Positions 33,746 to 42,501 of a stretch of DNA of 64,000 nucleotides are shown piece after piece. A program made the position numbers and the translations under genes. The DNA is from Streptococcus toyakuensis (GTDB lineage: Bacteria; Bacillota; Bacilli; Lactobacillales; Streptococcaceae): positions 257,001 to 321,000 of the forward strand of contig NZ_AP024523.1 of the NCBI RefSeq assembly GCF_024346585.1, written 5' to 3'. The notes below the pieces were generated by a model. That model did not search any database and had not been told where the DNA came from. It was given only the letters and a program-made list of their open reading frames with translations. The stretch's first letter is position 1; each line of letters opens with the position of its first letter.

Positions 33746-34996
33746 ATGAAAACACCATTTATCAATAAAGAAGACTTAGAAAAGATTGTTGCCGAGTTCC
33801 CGACTCCCTTTCACTTGTATGATGAGAAGGGAATTCGTGAAAAGGCAAGAGCCGTCAACCAAGCCTTTTCGTGGAACAAGGGCTTTAAGGAATATTTTGC
33901 AGTTAAGGCTACTCCAACTCCAGCTATTTTGAAAATTCTCCAAGAGGAAGGTTGCGGTGTGGACTGCTCTAGTTATGTGGAGCTTTTGATGAGCCATAAA
34001 CTGGATTTTCCAGGTTCTGAGATCATGTTCTCTTCAAACAACACGCCAGATAAGGAATATGCCTATGCGCGTGAATTGGGTGCGACCATTAACTTGGATG
34101 CCTTTGAAGATATTGAACATCTAGAGCGTGCAGCAGGTATTCCAGAAATCATCTCATGTCGTTACAATCCTGGAGGAGTTTTTGAACTGGGAACAGATAT
34201 TATGGACAATCCTGGAGAAGCCAAGTTTGGTATGACCAAGGACCAGCTCTTTGAAGCTTTTGCCATCTTGAAGGAAAAAGGAGCCAAGACTTTTGGGATT
34301 CACTCCTTCCTAGCGTCCAATACTGTGACCCATCTCTATTATCCAGAGTTGGCCCGTCAGCTTTTTGAATTGGCTGTTGAAATCAAGGAAAAGTTGGGCA
34401 TTTCGCTAGACTTTATCAATCTTTCTGGTGGTATTGGTGTCAATTATCGTCCAGACCAGGAGCCAAATGATATTGCCTTGATCGGTGAGGGAGTTCGTAA
34501 GGTGTATGAAGAAGTCCTTATGCCAGCAGGTCTTGGTCAGGTTAAGATTTTCACCGAATTGGGTCGTTTTATGTTAGCTCCTCACGGTGCTTTGGTCACA
34601 AGAGTTACCCATAAGAAGAAAACCTACCGTACCTATCTAGGCGTGGATGCATCAGCAGTCAACCTCATGCGTCCAGCTATGTACGGAGCTTACCATCATA
34701 TTACTAACGTGACCCATCCAGATGGACCAGCTGAAGTGGTAGATGTGGTTGGTTCACTCTGTGAAAACAATGATAAATTTGCAGTGAATCGCGAACTGCC
34801 TCATACAGAAATCGGTGATTTGCTGGTCATTCATGATACAGGTGCTCACGGTTTTTCAATGGGCTACCAGTACAACGCCAAACTTCGTTCTGCGGAAATC
34901 CTCTATACCGAAGAAGGTAAAGCCCGTCAAATCCGCCGTGCAGAGCGCCCTGAGGACTACTTTGCAACCTTGTATGGCTTTGATTTTGAAGAATAA
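33746..34996 (+). CDS. lysA: Diaminopimelate decarboxylase
   Basis: This PLP enzyme (416 residues) of the alanine-racemase/Orn-Dap decarboxylase fold makes lysine from meso-diaminopimelate. The PLP lysine is Lys54 in YFAVKATPTP. The glycine-rich LSGGIGVNY and the active-site CENNDKF near residue 345 fit LysA. Carboxynorspermidine decarboxylase is a related alternative, but the CENNDKF motif and length favour LysA. It is a single gene between purR and pflA. Confidence 0.82.
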   Translation: MKTPFINKEDLEKIVAEFPTPFHLYDEKGIREKARAVNQAFSWNKGFKEYFAVKATPTPAILKILQEEGCGVDCSSYVELLMSHKLDFPGSEIMFSSNNTPDKEYAYARELGATINLDAFEDIEHLERAAGIPEIISCRYNPGGVFELGTDIMDNPGEAKFGMTKDQLFEAFAILKEKGAKTFGIHSFLASNTVTHLYYPELARQLFELAVEIKEKLGISLDFINLSGGIGVNYRPDQEPNDIALIGEGVRKVYEEVLMPAGLGQVKIFTELGRFMLAPHGALVTRVTHKKKTYRTYLGVDASAVNLMRPAMYGAYHHITNVTHPDGPAEVVDVVGSLCENNDKFAVNRELPHTEIGDLLVIHDTGAHGFSMGYQYNAKLRSAEILYTEEGKARQIRRAERPEDYFATLYGFDFEE

Positions 34997-35081
34997 AATG
35001 ATAAGTAATTGAAAATGAAATTGAAAAACAGATTGCTTTCTAAAAAATAGGCAAAAATCTTGTTTTTCCTTCAAGTCGTGA

Positions 35082-35108
35082 TATAATAAAACTATAAAAC
35101 GTTTTCAA
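35082..35108 (+). promoter_or_regulatory. pflA promoter with cre-like site
   Basis: TATAAT is at 35082-35087. Bases 35094-35108 (ATAAAACGTTTTCAA), read on the minus strand, match cre at 14 of 15 positions and lie over the start point. Confidence 0.5.
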
Positions 35109-35121
35109 GGAAGGTAACGAT

Positions 35122-35916
35122 ATGTCTGAAGAAACAATTGATTATGGACAAGTGACAGGAATGGTGCATTCGACAGAAAGCTTTGGGTCAGTAGATGGCC
35201 CTGGTATTCGCTTTATTGTCTTTTTGCAGGGCTGTCACATGCGTTGCCAGTATTGCCACAACCCTGACACTTGGGCTATGGAGTCCAATAAATCACGTGA
35301 ACGGACGGTAGATGATGTCTTAGCAGAGGCCTTGCGCTACCGCGGTTTCTGGGGGAATAAGGGTGGGATTACAGTCAGTGGGGGAGAAGCCCTCTTGCAG
35401 ATTGATTTCTTGATTGCCCTCTTTACCAAGGCCAAAGAACACGGAATCCACTGTACCTTGGATACCTGTGCCCTTCCTTTCCGTAATAAACCACGTTACC
35501 TTGAGAAGTTTGACAAACTCATGGCTGTCACTGACTTGGTTCTTTTGGATATCAAGGAAATCAACGAAGCACAGCATAAGATTGTTACTAGTCAAACCAA
35601 TAAAAATATCTTGGCTTGTGCTCAGTATCTATCAGATATTGGAAAACCTGTCTGGATTCGCCACGTGCTAGTTCCAGGTTTGACAGACAGAGATGATGAC
35701 TTGATTGAACTTGGTAAGTTCGTTAAGACCCTCAAAAATGTGGATAAGTTTGAAATTCTACCTTATCACACCATGGGTGAGTTCAAGTGGCGTGAACTGG
35801 GAATTCCATATTCCCTCGAAGGGGTTAAACCACCAACAGCAGATCGCGTCAAGAACGCTAAAAAACTCATGGATACCGAAAGTTATCAAGACTATATGAA
35901 ACGTGTACATGGATAA
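35122..35916 (+). CDS. pflA: Pyruvate formate-lyase activating enzyme
   Basis: This radical SAM protein (264 residues) puts the glycyl radical on pyruvate formate-lyase, allowing mixed-acid fermentation without oxygen. The [4Fe-4S] cysteines are Cys38, Cys42 and Cys45 in GCHMRCQYC. GGITVSGGEALLQ follows as the SAM-binding GGE motif. Pfl itself is not in the window. The cre-like site at the start point suggests CcpA control. Confidence 0.94.
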   Translation: MSEETIDYGQVTGMVHSTESFGSVDGPGIRFIVFLQGCHMRCQYCHNPDTWAMESNKSRERTVDDVLAEALRYRGFWGNKGGITVSGGEALLQIDFLIALFTKAKEHGIHCTLDTCALPFRNKPRYLEKFDKLMAVTDLVLLDIKEINEAQHKIVTSQTNKNILACAQYLSDIGKPVWIRHVLVPGLTDRDDDLIELGKFVKTLKNVDKFEILPYHTMGEFKWRELGIPYSLEGVKPPTADRVKNAKKLMDTESYQDYMKRVHG

Positions 35917-35921
35917 AAAAG

Positions 35922-35949
35922 AAGCCTGATGGAAACATCGGGCTTTTAA
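35922..35949 (+). terminator. pflA terminator
   Basis: AAGCCTGATG pairs with CATCGGGCTT around a GAAA tetraloop, with a T run. Confidence 0.85.
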
Positions 35950-35988
35950 TTTTACACAAATATATATAATTAAATAAAACAAAATTTT

Positions 35989-36092
35989 ATACTCTTCGAA
36001 AATCTCTTCAAACTACGTCAGCGTCGCCTTACCGTACTCAAGTACAGCTTGCGGCTAGCTTCCTAGTTTGCTCTTTGATTTTCATTGAGTAT
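35989..36092 (+). repeat. BOX element, boxA-boxC
   Basis: About 104 bp with both BOX ends and no boxB. It lies at the left edge of the accessory ABC/two-component module, with a -10-like AT-rich stretch following to 36189. Confidence 0.88.
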
Positions 36093-36189
36093 TAAATCTT
36101 TTGACTCTTGAAATTCTGAAAAAAATCCGAAAATGAATATGTAAGATATAGTTACTTTTAGAAATATTAAATAGAATAGGAGAACATCT

Positions 36190-36900
36190 ATGGAACAAAG
36201 TATTACCATTAAAAATTTATGTAAGTCATATGGCCAAACTCAAATTTTAAAAGATATTTCTTTTGAAGCAAAAGCAGGTAGAGTGACTGCTTTCCTAGGT
36301 CCAAATGGAGCTGGAAAAAGTTCAACCTTACGTATTTTATTAGGATTAGACAAAGCAACATCTGGTCTTACCAAAATTGGAGATCAAACTTATAAGGAAT
36401 TAAAATTTCCTTTAAAGACTGTAGGAGCTTCATTTGACAGTGTAGGTGCTCCTGATGATCGGACTGTTTATCAACATTTGAAAATAGTTGCTGCTAGTAA
36501 TGGGATATCCAGTCAGCGAATTGAACAAGTCTTGGATATGGTGGATATTAGCCATAAGAAAAAATCTAAAATTGGAAAATTATCATTAGGAGAAGGACAA
36601 CGCTTGGGAATTGCAACAGCTCTATTAGGAAATCCTCAATATCTGATATTGGATGAACCGACTAATGGGTTGGATCCAAGAGGAATTCGGTGGTTTAGAG
36701 AGTTTATAAAAAAACAAGCTCAAGAAGGAAAGACAGTCTTGATATCATCTCATATATTATCGGAAGTGGAAGCAGTAACAGATGATGTAGTTATCATAAA
36801 TAAAGGAAAAGTTCTTATAAAAGGCACTTTACAAGAAGTGATGAAAAATCTTTCCTCACTAGAAGAAGTCTTCTTTAATTTAACAGAGGGAGGAAAGTGA
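36190..36900 (+). CDS. ABC transporter ATP-binding protein (immunity/efflux type)
   Basis: This ATPase (236 residues) belongs to the BcrA/LanF-like group. Walker A is GPNGAGKSS near 37-45. The Q-loop region reads VGASFDSVGAPDDRTVYQHL, with Asp where Gln is usual. The signature is LSLGEGQRLGIA and Walker B is LILDEPTNGLDP. It heads a three-gene ABC-2 operon with two permeases, the layout of lantibiotic or bacitracin resistance exporters. The AT-rich codons differ from the flanking pflA and yidC. The substrate is unknown. Confidence 0.85.
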   Translation: MEQSITIKNLCKSYGQTQILKDISFEAKAGRVTAFLGPNGAGKSSTLRILLGLDKATSGLTKIGDQTYKELKFPLKTVGASFDSVGAPDDRTVYQHLKIVAASNGISSQRIEQVLDMVDISHKKKSKIGKLSLGEGQRLGIATALLGNPQYLILDEPTNGLDPRGIRWFREFIKKQAQEGKTVLISSHILSEVEAVTDDVVIINKGKVLIKGTLQEVMKNLSSLEEVFFNLTEGGK

Positions 36901-36901
36901 C

Positions 36902-37687
36902 ATGGCACTTATTTACTCTCTTCATTCTGAAATATTGAAATTATTTTATAAAAGAGCTACTCATATTGTACTATTCTTGATACTCGTATTTCAAACATTT
37001 TTAGCAAATATTGGTGCTTCTCAAATTGTTTCAGTTGGTATCCATGCTACACCAGAGACAAATCCAGAATTAGCAGAAGCTATACCTCCTATTGAATTTT
37101 TAGGTTTTGATGTCACTTTATTTGGTGTTTTTATTATGATTATCCTAGGCTCAATTTACGGAGCCGAGGAGTATAAATGCTCTGCTATTCGTACAAGCAT
37201 CCTCTCTATTAAAAATCGAAGTACTTTCCTAGTTTCAAAAACATTAGTTTGGCTTGTATTTTCTTTTTTCATTTCCTTTCTATCAATATTCCTTACGATT
37301 AACATGACACATTATGTTTTAGGACAAGATGGCTTACTTCTTTTTTCACTAAATGGGAGAGTTTGGTTCTATATATTTTTAGCCAGTATAGCTTGGACTT
37401 TGTTGGGACTGCTGGCCTATATTATGGCTTTGACATTTAAAACAGCCATTGTTCCTCTATTATTTTTGCTTCCTCAAGTCTACAATTTAGGAACATTCTT
37501 AGCAAACTATATATCGGTTGCAAAATTTCTTCCAGTTGCATTGGGGCAAGGGTTGATTGCTACATCTCCTCAAATTTTAGAATATAATAGTTTACAAAAT
37601 ATTTTATTGTTACTTTGTTGGAACTTCTCATTCTTGTCTTTAGCAATTTACCGCTTACTTAAGTCAGATATTGGAGGAGGTGAATAA
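36902..37687 (+). CDS. ABC-2 type permease, first subunit
   Basis: This membrane protein has 261 residues and about six hydrophobic segments. The N-terminal SLHSEILKLFYKRATHIVL is typical of LanE/LanG-like permeases. A soluble loop with HATPETNPELAEAIPP follows the first membrane segment. It starts one base after the ATPase stop. No family-specific motif reveals the substrate. Confidence 0.78.
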   Translation: MALIYSLHSEILKLFYKRATHIVLFLILVFQTFLANIGASQIVSVGIHATPETNPELAEAIPPIEFLGFDVTLFGVFIMIILGSIYGAEEYKCSAIRTSILSIKNRSTFLVSKTLVWLVFSFFISFLSIFLTINMTHYVLGQDGLLLFSLNGRVWFYIFLASIAWTLLGLLAYIMALTFKTAIVPLLFLLPQVYNLGTFLANYISVAKFLPVALGQGLIATSPQILEYNSLQNILLLLCWNFSFLSLAIYRLLKSDIGGGE

Positions 37688-37688
37688 G

Positions 37689-38408
37689 TTGAAAGAGCAA
37701 CTTAAAAGTGAGTATCTCAAGTTTATTATGAATCCTTGGCACTGGTTGATTATAGGTGCTCTATTACTGTGTATTCCGGCGATGGTTATTTTTTTAAATA
37801 ATAAGCCAGACCAGTTGACCCTACAGTTTGTTTTGGAACAGCTACTGCAAAGTCTCTATTTAGGACAGGCAGGTTTCGTTAGTCTAGCGGTTCTATTTAT
37901 AGGTCAAGAATTTACAGGTTCTAGCCTTCGTACCAGTTTTCTTACATGTCCAAACCGTTTGAAATTTATAATATCTAAACTAGCTATTCTATTATGTATG
38001 GAAATTGTATTATTGGTCGCTGTAATATCATTATGTATACTAATCGCCCAAGGATACTACAATATTAATCTTTTGAGTAATATTAAACATGTTCTAACAA
38101 TCCTATTTCCAGCTTGTATTTCTATTCTAACCTTCGCTCTTTTAAGTGGTATTTTTGTATTTATTTCCCAGTCTTTTATCTTAATTTTGGGAATCAGTTT
38201 ATCCCTTTTATTGGGGTTGGGACAAATGTTATTACAATTCAGTTCTTTTTTTAGAAATTTACCATTACTGGCTAGTATGAATTGTTTTTATACCTATCCA
38301 TTGTCTCTTTATTATCCAGTGTGGCAAGGCTTAGGGATACAAATAGTTTGGTTATTAATTGTTTTTCTATTTGCTACATTGATACTTATAGGAAAAAATG
38401 TACGCTAA
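37689..38408 (+). CDS. ABC-2 type permease, second subunit
   Basis: This membrane protein has 239 residues from the TTG at 37689. I chose it because GGAGG at 37676-37680 has the right spacing, whereas the earlier TTG and GTG codons lie within that ribosome site. It opens KEQLKSEYLKFIMNPWHW, followed by about six membrane segments. With the preceding permease it forms the heterodimeric channel. The stop codon overlaps the terminator stem. Confidence 0.75.
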   Translation: MKEQLKSEYLKFIMNPWHWLIIGALLLCIPAMVIFLNNKPDQLTLQFVLEQLLQSLYLGQAGFVSLAVLFIGQEFTGSSLRTSFLTCPNRLKFIISKLAILLCMEIVLLVAVISLCILIAQGYYNINLLSNIKHVLTILFPACISILTFALLSGIFVFISQSFILILGISLSLLLGLGQMLLQFSSFFRNLPLLASMNCFYTYPLSLYYPVWQGLGIQIVWLLIVFLFATLILIGKNVR

Positions 38409-38450
38409 AGACAGGGGATATCCTGTCTTTTTCTCAGTTAGTGCTATAAT
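38407..38450 (+). promoter_or_regulatory. Terminator of the ABC operon and promoter of the two-component genes
   Basis: AAAGACAGG (38407-38415) pairs with CCTGTCTTT (38422-38430) plus T residues. The extended -10 TGCTATAAT follows at 38442-38450. The two operons are therefore separate transcripts. Confidence 0.75.
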
Positions 38451-38469
38451 ATAGTTAGGAGGGTGAGTT

Positions 38470-39156
38470 ATGGCTTATAAAATTTTGGTTGTAGATGATG
38501 ATCTTGCTATTCTTCGCCTAATAAAAAAAGTACTAGAATATGAAAAATATGAAGTAGTCATACGAAATAAGATAGAAGAGATTGATCTTTGTGATTTTAC
38601 AGGCTTTGACTTGATTCTATTAGATATTATGATGCCTGTTAGTGGTTTAGAGATCTGTCAGATGATTCGCGAACAGATAACTGTTCCTATCTGTTTTATA
38701 ACTGCTAAGGATATGGATGAAGATTTAGTAGCTGGAATTAATGCAGGTGCTGATGATTATATTATGAAGCCCTTTAGTATGCAAGAATTGTTAGCACGTG
38801 TTAAAATGCACTTACGTCGTGAAGAACGGATTAAAGGAAATGTTCATCAAATAAAGATTGGGAAGTTTATACTATATACGGATAGTAAGGAACTGTTTGT
38901 AAACGATGATAAGATTGCTCTGACAAGGAGGGAATTTGACATAGTGAATCTTTTGGCAAGCAACGCAAGTAAAATATATTCTATTGAGGAAATTTATAAT
39001 TATCTATATCCACAAAGTTCCGAAGCTCTTTTACGTTCGGTTTCAGAGTACATTTATCAAATTCGTCAAAAGCTGAAACCTTATCAATTAAATCCAATTA
39101 AAACCTTGTACGGTGGAGGATATCAATGGGTAGAATCAAAAGTTTTAGACAATTAA
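38470..39156 (+). CDS. OmpR-family response regulator
   Basis: This regulator has 228 residues. The receiver domain shows acidic Asp10/Asp11, the phosphorylated Asp52 in LILLDIMMP and Lys100 in MKPF. The winged-helix effector domain follows (about 128-226) with LTRREFDIVNLLAS. It is similar to regulators of nisin/subtilin-type systems. Its 3' end overlaps the kinase gene by 31 bp. It probably controls the ABC transporter upstream. Confidence 0.9.
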   Translation: MAYKILVVDDDLAILRLIKKVLEYEKYEVVIRNKIEEIDLCDFTGFDLILLDIMMPVSGLEICQMIREQITVPICFITAKDMDEDLVAGINAGADDYIMKPFSMQELLARVKMHLRREERIKGNVHQIKIGKFILYTDSKELFVNDDKIALTRREFDIVNLLASNASKIYSIEEIYNYLYPQSSEALLRSVSEYIYQIRQKLKPYQLNPIKTLYGGGYQWVESKVLDN

Positions 39157-40214
39157 TTCGAGAAACCTGTTGGAGAATTATTTGGCAATTTAGTCTTGGC
39201 TTACTAATGGCCTATCTTATTCCCTTAGCTTCAGTATCTATACAAATAAATGAAGATGGGAAACCTTTAAACAATAGTGGTGTTCTATCAATCTTTTTTA
39301 ATGTGTCATCATGGATATATATTTGTGTTTTATTGATTATTCTAATAAGTTATCACATTGGAAAATTGTTGAAAAAACTGAGTTATGAAATGACTTTGAT
39401 TTATGAAAATAGTATATGGTTAGAGCGGGAATGTACAGAAAGATTAACGGTTAAAGAATTTCGTGAGACAGGAAATCGGATTATTGTGATGCAAGATAGA
39501 ATTCGACAATTAATAGTTGATGAGAAACAGCAAAAAGAAGATTTGATGTTTCAGGTTTCAGCAGCTTCTCATGATTTAAAAACTCCCTTAACCATTATTA
39601 GGGGAAATGTAGAATTTTTGCAGGCGATAACTGAAAACGACCAATCTCAAGAATGCTTAGCAGATATAGAAAGAGCTAGTCAACAGTTACTAGATTATTT
39701 CAATCAATTGATTCACTATTCTAAAACCTATTATGATGATGAGACAGGTTGGACGGAATATTCCTCTTCAGATTTTATCAATGAATTAGAGAAAGAAGTC
39801 TCTTTTTTGATAAAAGGTCAGATGAAGTTTTCTTTTGAACAAAATGTGAAAGGAACTGAAAACTATTATATAAATCCATCTCTTCTGATTCGTGCAATAC
39901 AAAATATTTTAACAAATGCTTTGGAGTATGCAGATAAACAGAATCCTAAAATTAACATTAGGGTAGAGCAAGAGGGGAAAGAATTGAAAATAAGTATATG
40001 GAATAATGGCTCTGAATTTCCAGAAGAAGTTTTAAATAATTTTGGGAAGCTCTTTTATCGTATGGATAAAGCTAGATCGGTTAAAGAGCAACATTATGGT
40101 ATTGGACTTAGTTTTGTATGTAGAGTTGCAAAACTACACAAAGGCCGAGTTGAGCTTAGAAATAGAGACGAGGGAGCAGAAGTTTTAATAACTGTGAATT
40201 GTATTAAATCATAG
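39126..40214 (+). CDS. Sensor histidine kinase
   Basis: This membrane kinase has 362 residues. Two transmembrane segments (about 20-39 and 60-79) flank a very short outer loop of some 20 residues, as in kinases that sense within or at the membrane. The H-box has His149 in AASHDLKTPL; the ATPase domain has NILTNALEYA and HYGIGLSF. The partner regulator overlaps its start. A kinase with a minimal sensor loop beside an ABC-2 transporter fits antimicrobial-peptide sensing (inference). Confidence 0.9.
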   Translation: MGRIKSFRQLIRETCWRIIWQFSLGLLMAYLIPLASVSIQINEDGKPLNNSGVLSIFFNVSSWIYICVLLIILISYHIGKLLKKLSYEMTLIYENSIWLERECTERLTVKEFRETGNRIIVMQDRIRQLIVDEKQQKEDLMFQVSAASHDLKTPLTIIRGNVEFLQAITENDQSQECLADIERASQQLLDYFNQLIHYSKTYYDDETGWTEYSSSDFINELEKEVSFLIKGQMKFSFEQNVKGTENYYINPSLLIRAIQNILTNALEYADKQNPKINIRVEQEGKELKISIWNNGSEFPEEVLNNFGKLFYRMDKARSVKEQHYGIGLSFVCRVAKLHKGRVELRNRDEGAEVLITVNCIKS

Positions 40215-40310
40215 TGATTTACTTGTTAATTTATGATTGAATCGTTTTTATATGTGAGCTTTTAAACTATTTAACATTTTCGACTAGTATAAGATGTAAC
40301 AGTAGATAAT

Positions 40311-40366
40311 AAAAACGAATGATGATATCTAGTTGATGAAAACTATTTATCATTCATTCGTTTTTT
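40311..40366. terminator. Bidirectional terminator at the right edge of the module
   Basis: AAAAACGAATGA (40311-40322) pairs with TCATTCGTTTTTT (40354-40366) around a longer loop, between the kinase gene and the converging yidC. Confidence 0.7.
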
Positions 40367-40390
40367 AATTATTGGATAATATACGCAGCT

Positions 40391-41317
40391 TTATCTCGAA
40401 CGTTGTTTTCCAGCGTTGCGATTTTTGTGTTTTTTCTTGCTTGTGATAGCAGTTGGTTGTTCAGGAGTAACGTCTTTTCGTCCACTTGGTGTAGAGAAAG
40501 CACGTGCTTTTGGTGGGTTCTTGGCTAGTTCTTCACGGACTTTTTTGCGAAGTTTTGGACGAACGATATAGTTGACGATAAACTGTTGGAGAATCATCAT
40601 GAAACCACCGACAACCCAGTAAAGTGTAACACTAGCTGGTGAGAAGAGGGAGAAGACGACAATCATGAGTGGGCTCATGTAAATCATTTTCTTGATTTGT
40701 TCTCTTTGCATTTCATCTTCTACTCCGTGAAGTGAAAGGAGCGATTGAAGATAGTAAAGGACACCAGCACAGGCAACCAAAATCATACTTGGAGAACCTA
40801 GAGGAATGCCTAAGTAGCTTGCTTGAGCAACCCCTTCAGTATGCTGGGCAGCAAAGTAGATAGCAGAGAAGAAAGGCATTTGAAGGAGGATAGGGAAACA
40901 TCCTACGCCACCAAACATGCTGATGCCGTGCTCTTTTTGAGCGGCAAAGAGAGCTTGTTGGGCTTCTAGTTTTTCTTCTTGAGTGGTTGCTTCTTTGAGA
41001 CGTGTTTGGTGTGGCTCAAGGACGTGCTTGAGGGCGTTCATCTTTTCAGAGTGAAGCGTTGCTTTCCATGATTGGTAGATACCAAGTGGCAAGATAATCA
41101 AGCGCACGATAATGGTTACGATAATGATAGCGACACCGAAGCCTAGACCTTTATCAGTAGCGAAGTACTTGATAGCTTCTCCCATCGGAGCACCCAAGAA
41201 ATCCCAAACGGGACCAATTGGCTTACCTGTTGCTTTATCAATCTGAACGCAACCAGTCAAGACTAGCAACATAGCCACTCCCATAGCTGAGAGTGCAAAA
41301 CGTTTAATAGATTTCAC
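40391..41317 (-). CDS. yidC: Membrane protein insertase YidC (lipoprotein form)
   Basis: This insertase (308 residues) places proteins in the membrane, alone or with SecYEG. A lipoprotein signal ends LVLTGCVQ, with Cys at 23, as in Gram-positive YidC1/SpoIIIJ. Five membrane segments and the conserved Arg in IIVRLIILPLGIYQSW are present, and SMFGGVGCFPILLQMPFF is the family signature. The basic tail (KKKHKNRNAGKQRSR) probably contacts the ribosome. It is co-oriented with acyP, 77 bp downstream of that gene. Confidence 0.95.
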   Translation of the reverse strand: MKSIKRFALSAMGVAMLLVLTGCVQIDKATGKPIGPVWDFLGAPMGEAIKYFATDKGLGFGVAIIIVTIIVRLIILPLGIYQSWKATLHSEKMNALKHVLEPHQTRLKEATTQEEKLEAQQALFAAQKEHGISMFGGVGCFPILLQMPFFSAIYFAAQHTEGVAQASYLGIPLGSPSMILVACAGVLYYLQSLLSLHGVEDEMQREQIKKMIYMSPLMIVVFSLFSPASVTLYWVVGGFMMILQQFIVNYIVRPKLRKKVREELAKNPPKARAFSTPSGRKDVTPEQPTAITSKKKHKNRNAGKQRSR

Positions 41318-41394
41318 TGTTTTTATTCCTTCTTTAAAAATTATACCTTTCTATTCTACTGTTTTTTTACAAAATATACAATAGTTCTAGAGAC

Positions 41395-41673
41395 CTAATT
41401 TGCGATTTTAAAGTCAGGGTAAGGAGGAAAGTTGCTCAGTTGGACATCTAAGTAGCTGACTTTTGAAAAAGGTGTCGGTCCTTTTCGGATTTCTTGGATA
41501 AATTTCGCCATGATAGCAGATGAGTCTGCTTGGGCTAAGATCTCCACTGTGCCATCGTCATTATTCCAGACACGACCTGTGATGCCACCAATTTCAAGTG
41601 CCAGGCTGTAAACACCCCAACGAAAGCCGACTCCCTGTACCCTGCCTTGGGCAATCATTCTAACCTTTTGCAT
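41395..41673 (-). CDS. Acylphosphatase
   Basis: This small enzyme (92 residues) hydrolyses acyl phosphates. The signature AQGRVQGVGFRWGVYSLA (about 8-25) includes the catalytic Arg, and a second motif, GRVWNNDDGTVEI, contains the conserved Asn. It is divergent from the SpoU-type methyltransferase, with only 33 bp between start codons. Confidence 0.92.
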   Translation of the reverse strand: MQKVRMIAQGRVQGVGFRWGVYSLALEIGGITGRVWNNDDGTVEILAQADSSAIMAKFIQEIRKGPTPFSKVSYLDVQLSNFPPYPDFKIAN

Positions 41674-41691
41674 ACCAAACCCCTTTGATTG

Positions 41692-41700
41692 TGTTATAAT
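41692..41700 (+). promoter_or_regulatory. Extended -10 directly before the methyltransferase ATG
   Basis: TGTTATAAT ends six bases before the ATG at 41707. Transcription would start at or within a base or two of the ATG, and no ribosome binding site is present, so the mRNA is probably leaderless. Confidence 0.6.
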
Positions 41701-41706
41701 ATTTCT

Positions 41707-42447
41707 ATGACTATTATAACCTCAAAAGCCAATTCTGTGGTAAAAAATGCCAAGAAATTACACCAAAAAAAATACCGCAAGTCTGCCTATTTGATTGAAG
41801 GATGGCACTTGTTTGAAGAAGCTGTTCAAGCTGGAGTGACGATTGAGAAGATTTTTGCCCTAGAAACTTACCGAGATCAGTTAGCTGCTTTTCTGCAAAC
41901 TGTCTGGGTGTCAGAGGATATTTTGCTAGATTTGGCAGATTCTCAGACTCCACAGGGAATTGTTGCCGTGGTTCAAAAAGAAGAAGTAGGGCAGTCTGAT
42001 TTGAGTCAAGGCAAGTTCTTGTTTTTGGAAGATGTGCAAGATCCTGGTAATGTGGGAACTATCATTCGGACTGCGGATGCAGCAGGCTTTACAGGAGTGA
42101 TTGTTTCAGATAAGTCGGCAGACATCTACAGTCTCAAGACCCTACGTTCTATGCAAGGCAGTCATTTTCATCTGCCTATTTATCGGATGTCGAGCCAAGC
42201 GCTTCTCGAGGAAGCTAAAAAGGCAGGTATCCCTGTGCTGGCAACCACTATTTCCAAGAATTCTAAAGATTATCGTGACTTGCCTCATTTAGATCAGTTT
42301 ATCTTGGTTATGGGAAATGAGGGGCAAGGAATTAGTCCCCTCATGGCTGAAAATGCGGATCAGTTGGTCCACATTAGCATGAAGGGTCAGGCAGAGAGTC
42401 TCAATGTTGCCGTTGCAGCCGGTATTTTAATTTTCCATTTAAGCTAA
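41707..42447 (+). CDS. TrmH/SpoU-family RNA 2'-O-methyltransferase
   Basis: This SPOUT-class enzyme (246 residues) methylates ribose in rRNA or tRNA. An N-terminal substrate-binding domain (KKLHQKKYRKSAYLIEGWHLFEEA region) precedes the knot domain with LEDVQDPGNVGTIIRTADAAGF, ILVMGNEGQGIS and ISMKGQAESLNVAVAAGI. The start at 41707 lacks a Shine-Dalgarno, consistent with a leaderless mRNA. The exact RNA target cannot be read from the sequence. Confidence 0.9.
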   Translation: MTIITSKANSVVKNAKKLHQKKYRKSAYLIEGWHLFEEAVQAGVTIEKIFALETYRDQLAAFLQTVWVSEDILLDLADSQTPQGIVAVVQKEEVGQSDLSQGKFLFLEDVQDPGNVGTIIRTADAAGFTGVIVSDKSADIYSLKTLRSMQGSHFHLPIYRMSSQALLEEAKKAGIPVLATTISKNSKDYRDLPHLDQFILVMGNEGQGISPLMAENADQLVHISMKGQAESLNVAVAAGILIFHLS

Positions 42448-42501
42448 TTTTAACTTTCTTTGTTATAATCAAGGAAAGATGTTCATAGAAAAGGAGAAAA
42501 G

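Noticed and set aside
33746..34996. Carboxynorspermidine decarboxylase (nspC) as identity of the PLP decarboxylase
   Set aside because: Length and the CENNDKF active-site motif fit diaminopimelate decarboxylase better, and no spermidine genes adjoin it.
40391..41317. yidC as evidence of the replication origin
   Set aside because: rpmH lies 24 kb away and rnpA, dnaA and DnaA boxes are absent; streptococcal yidC copies are often dispersed.
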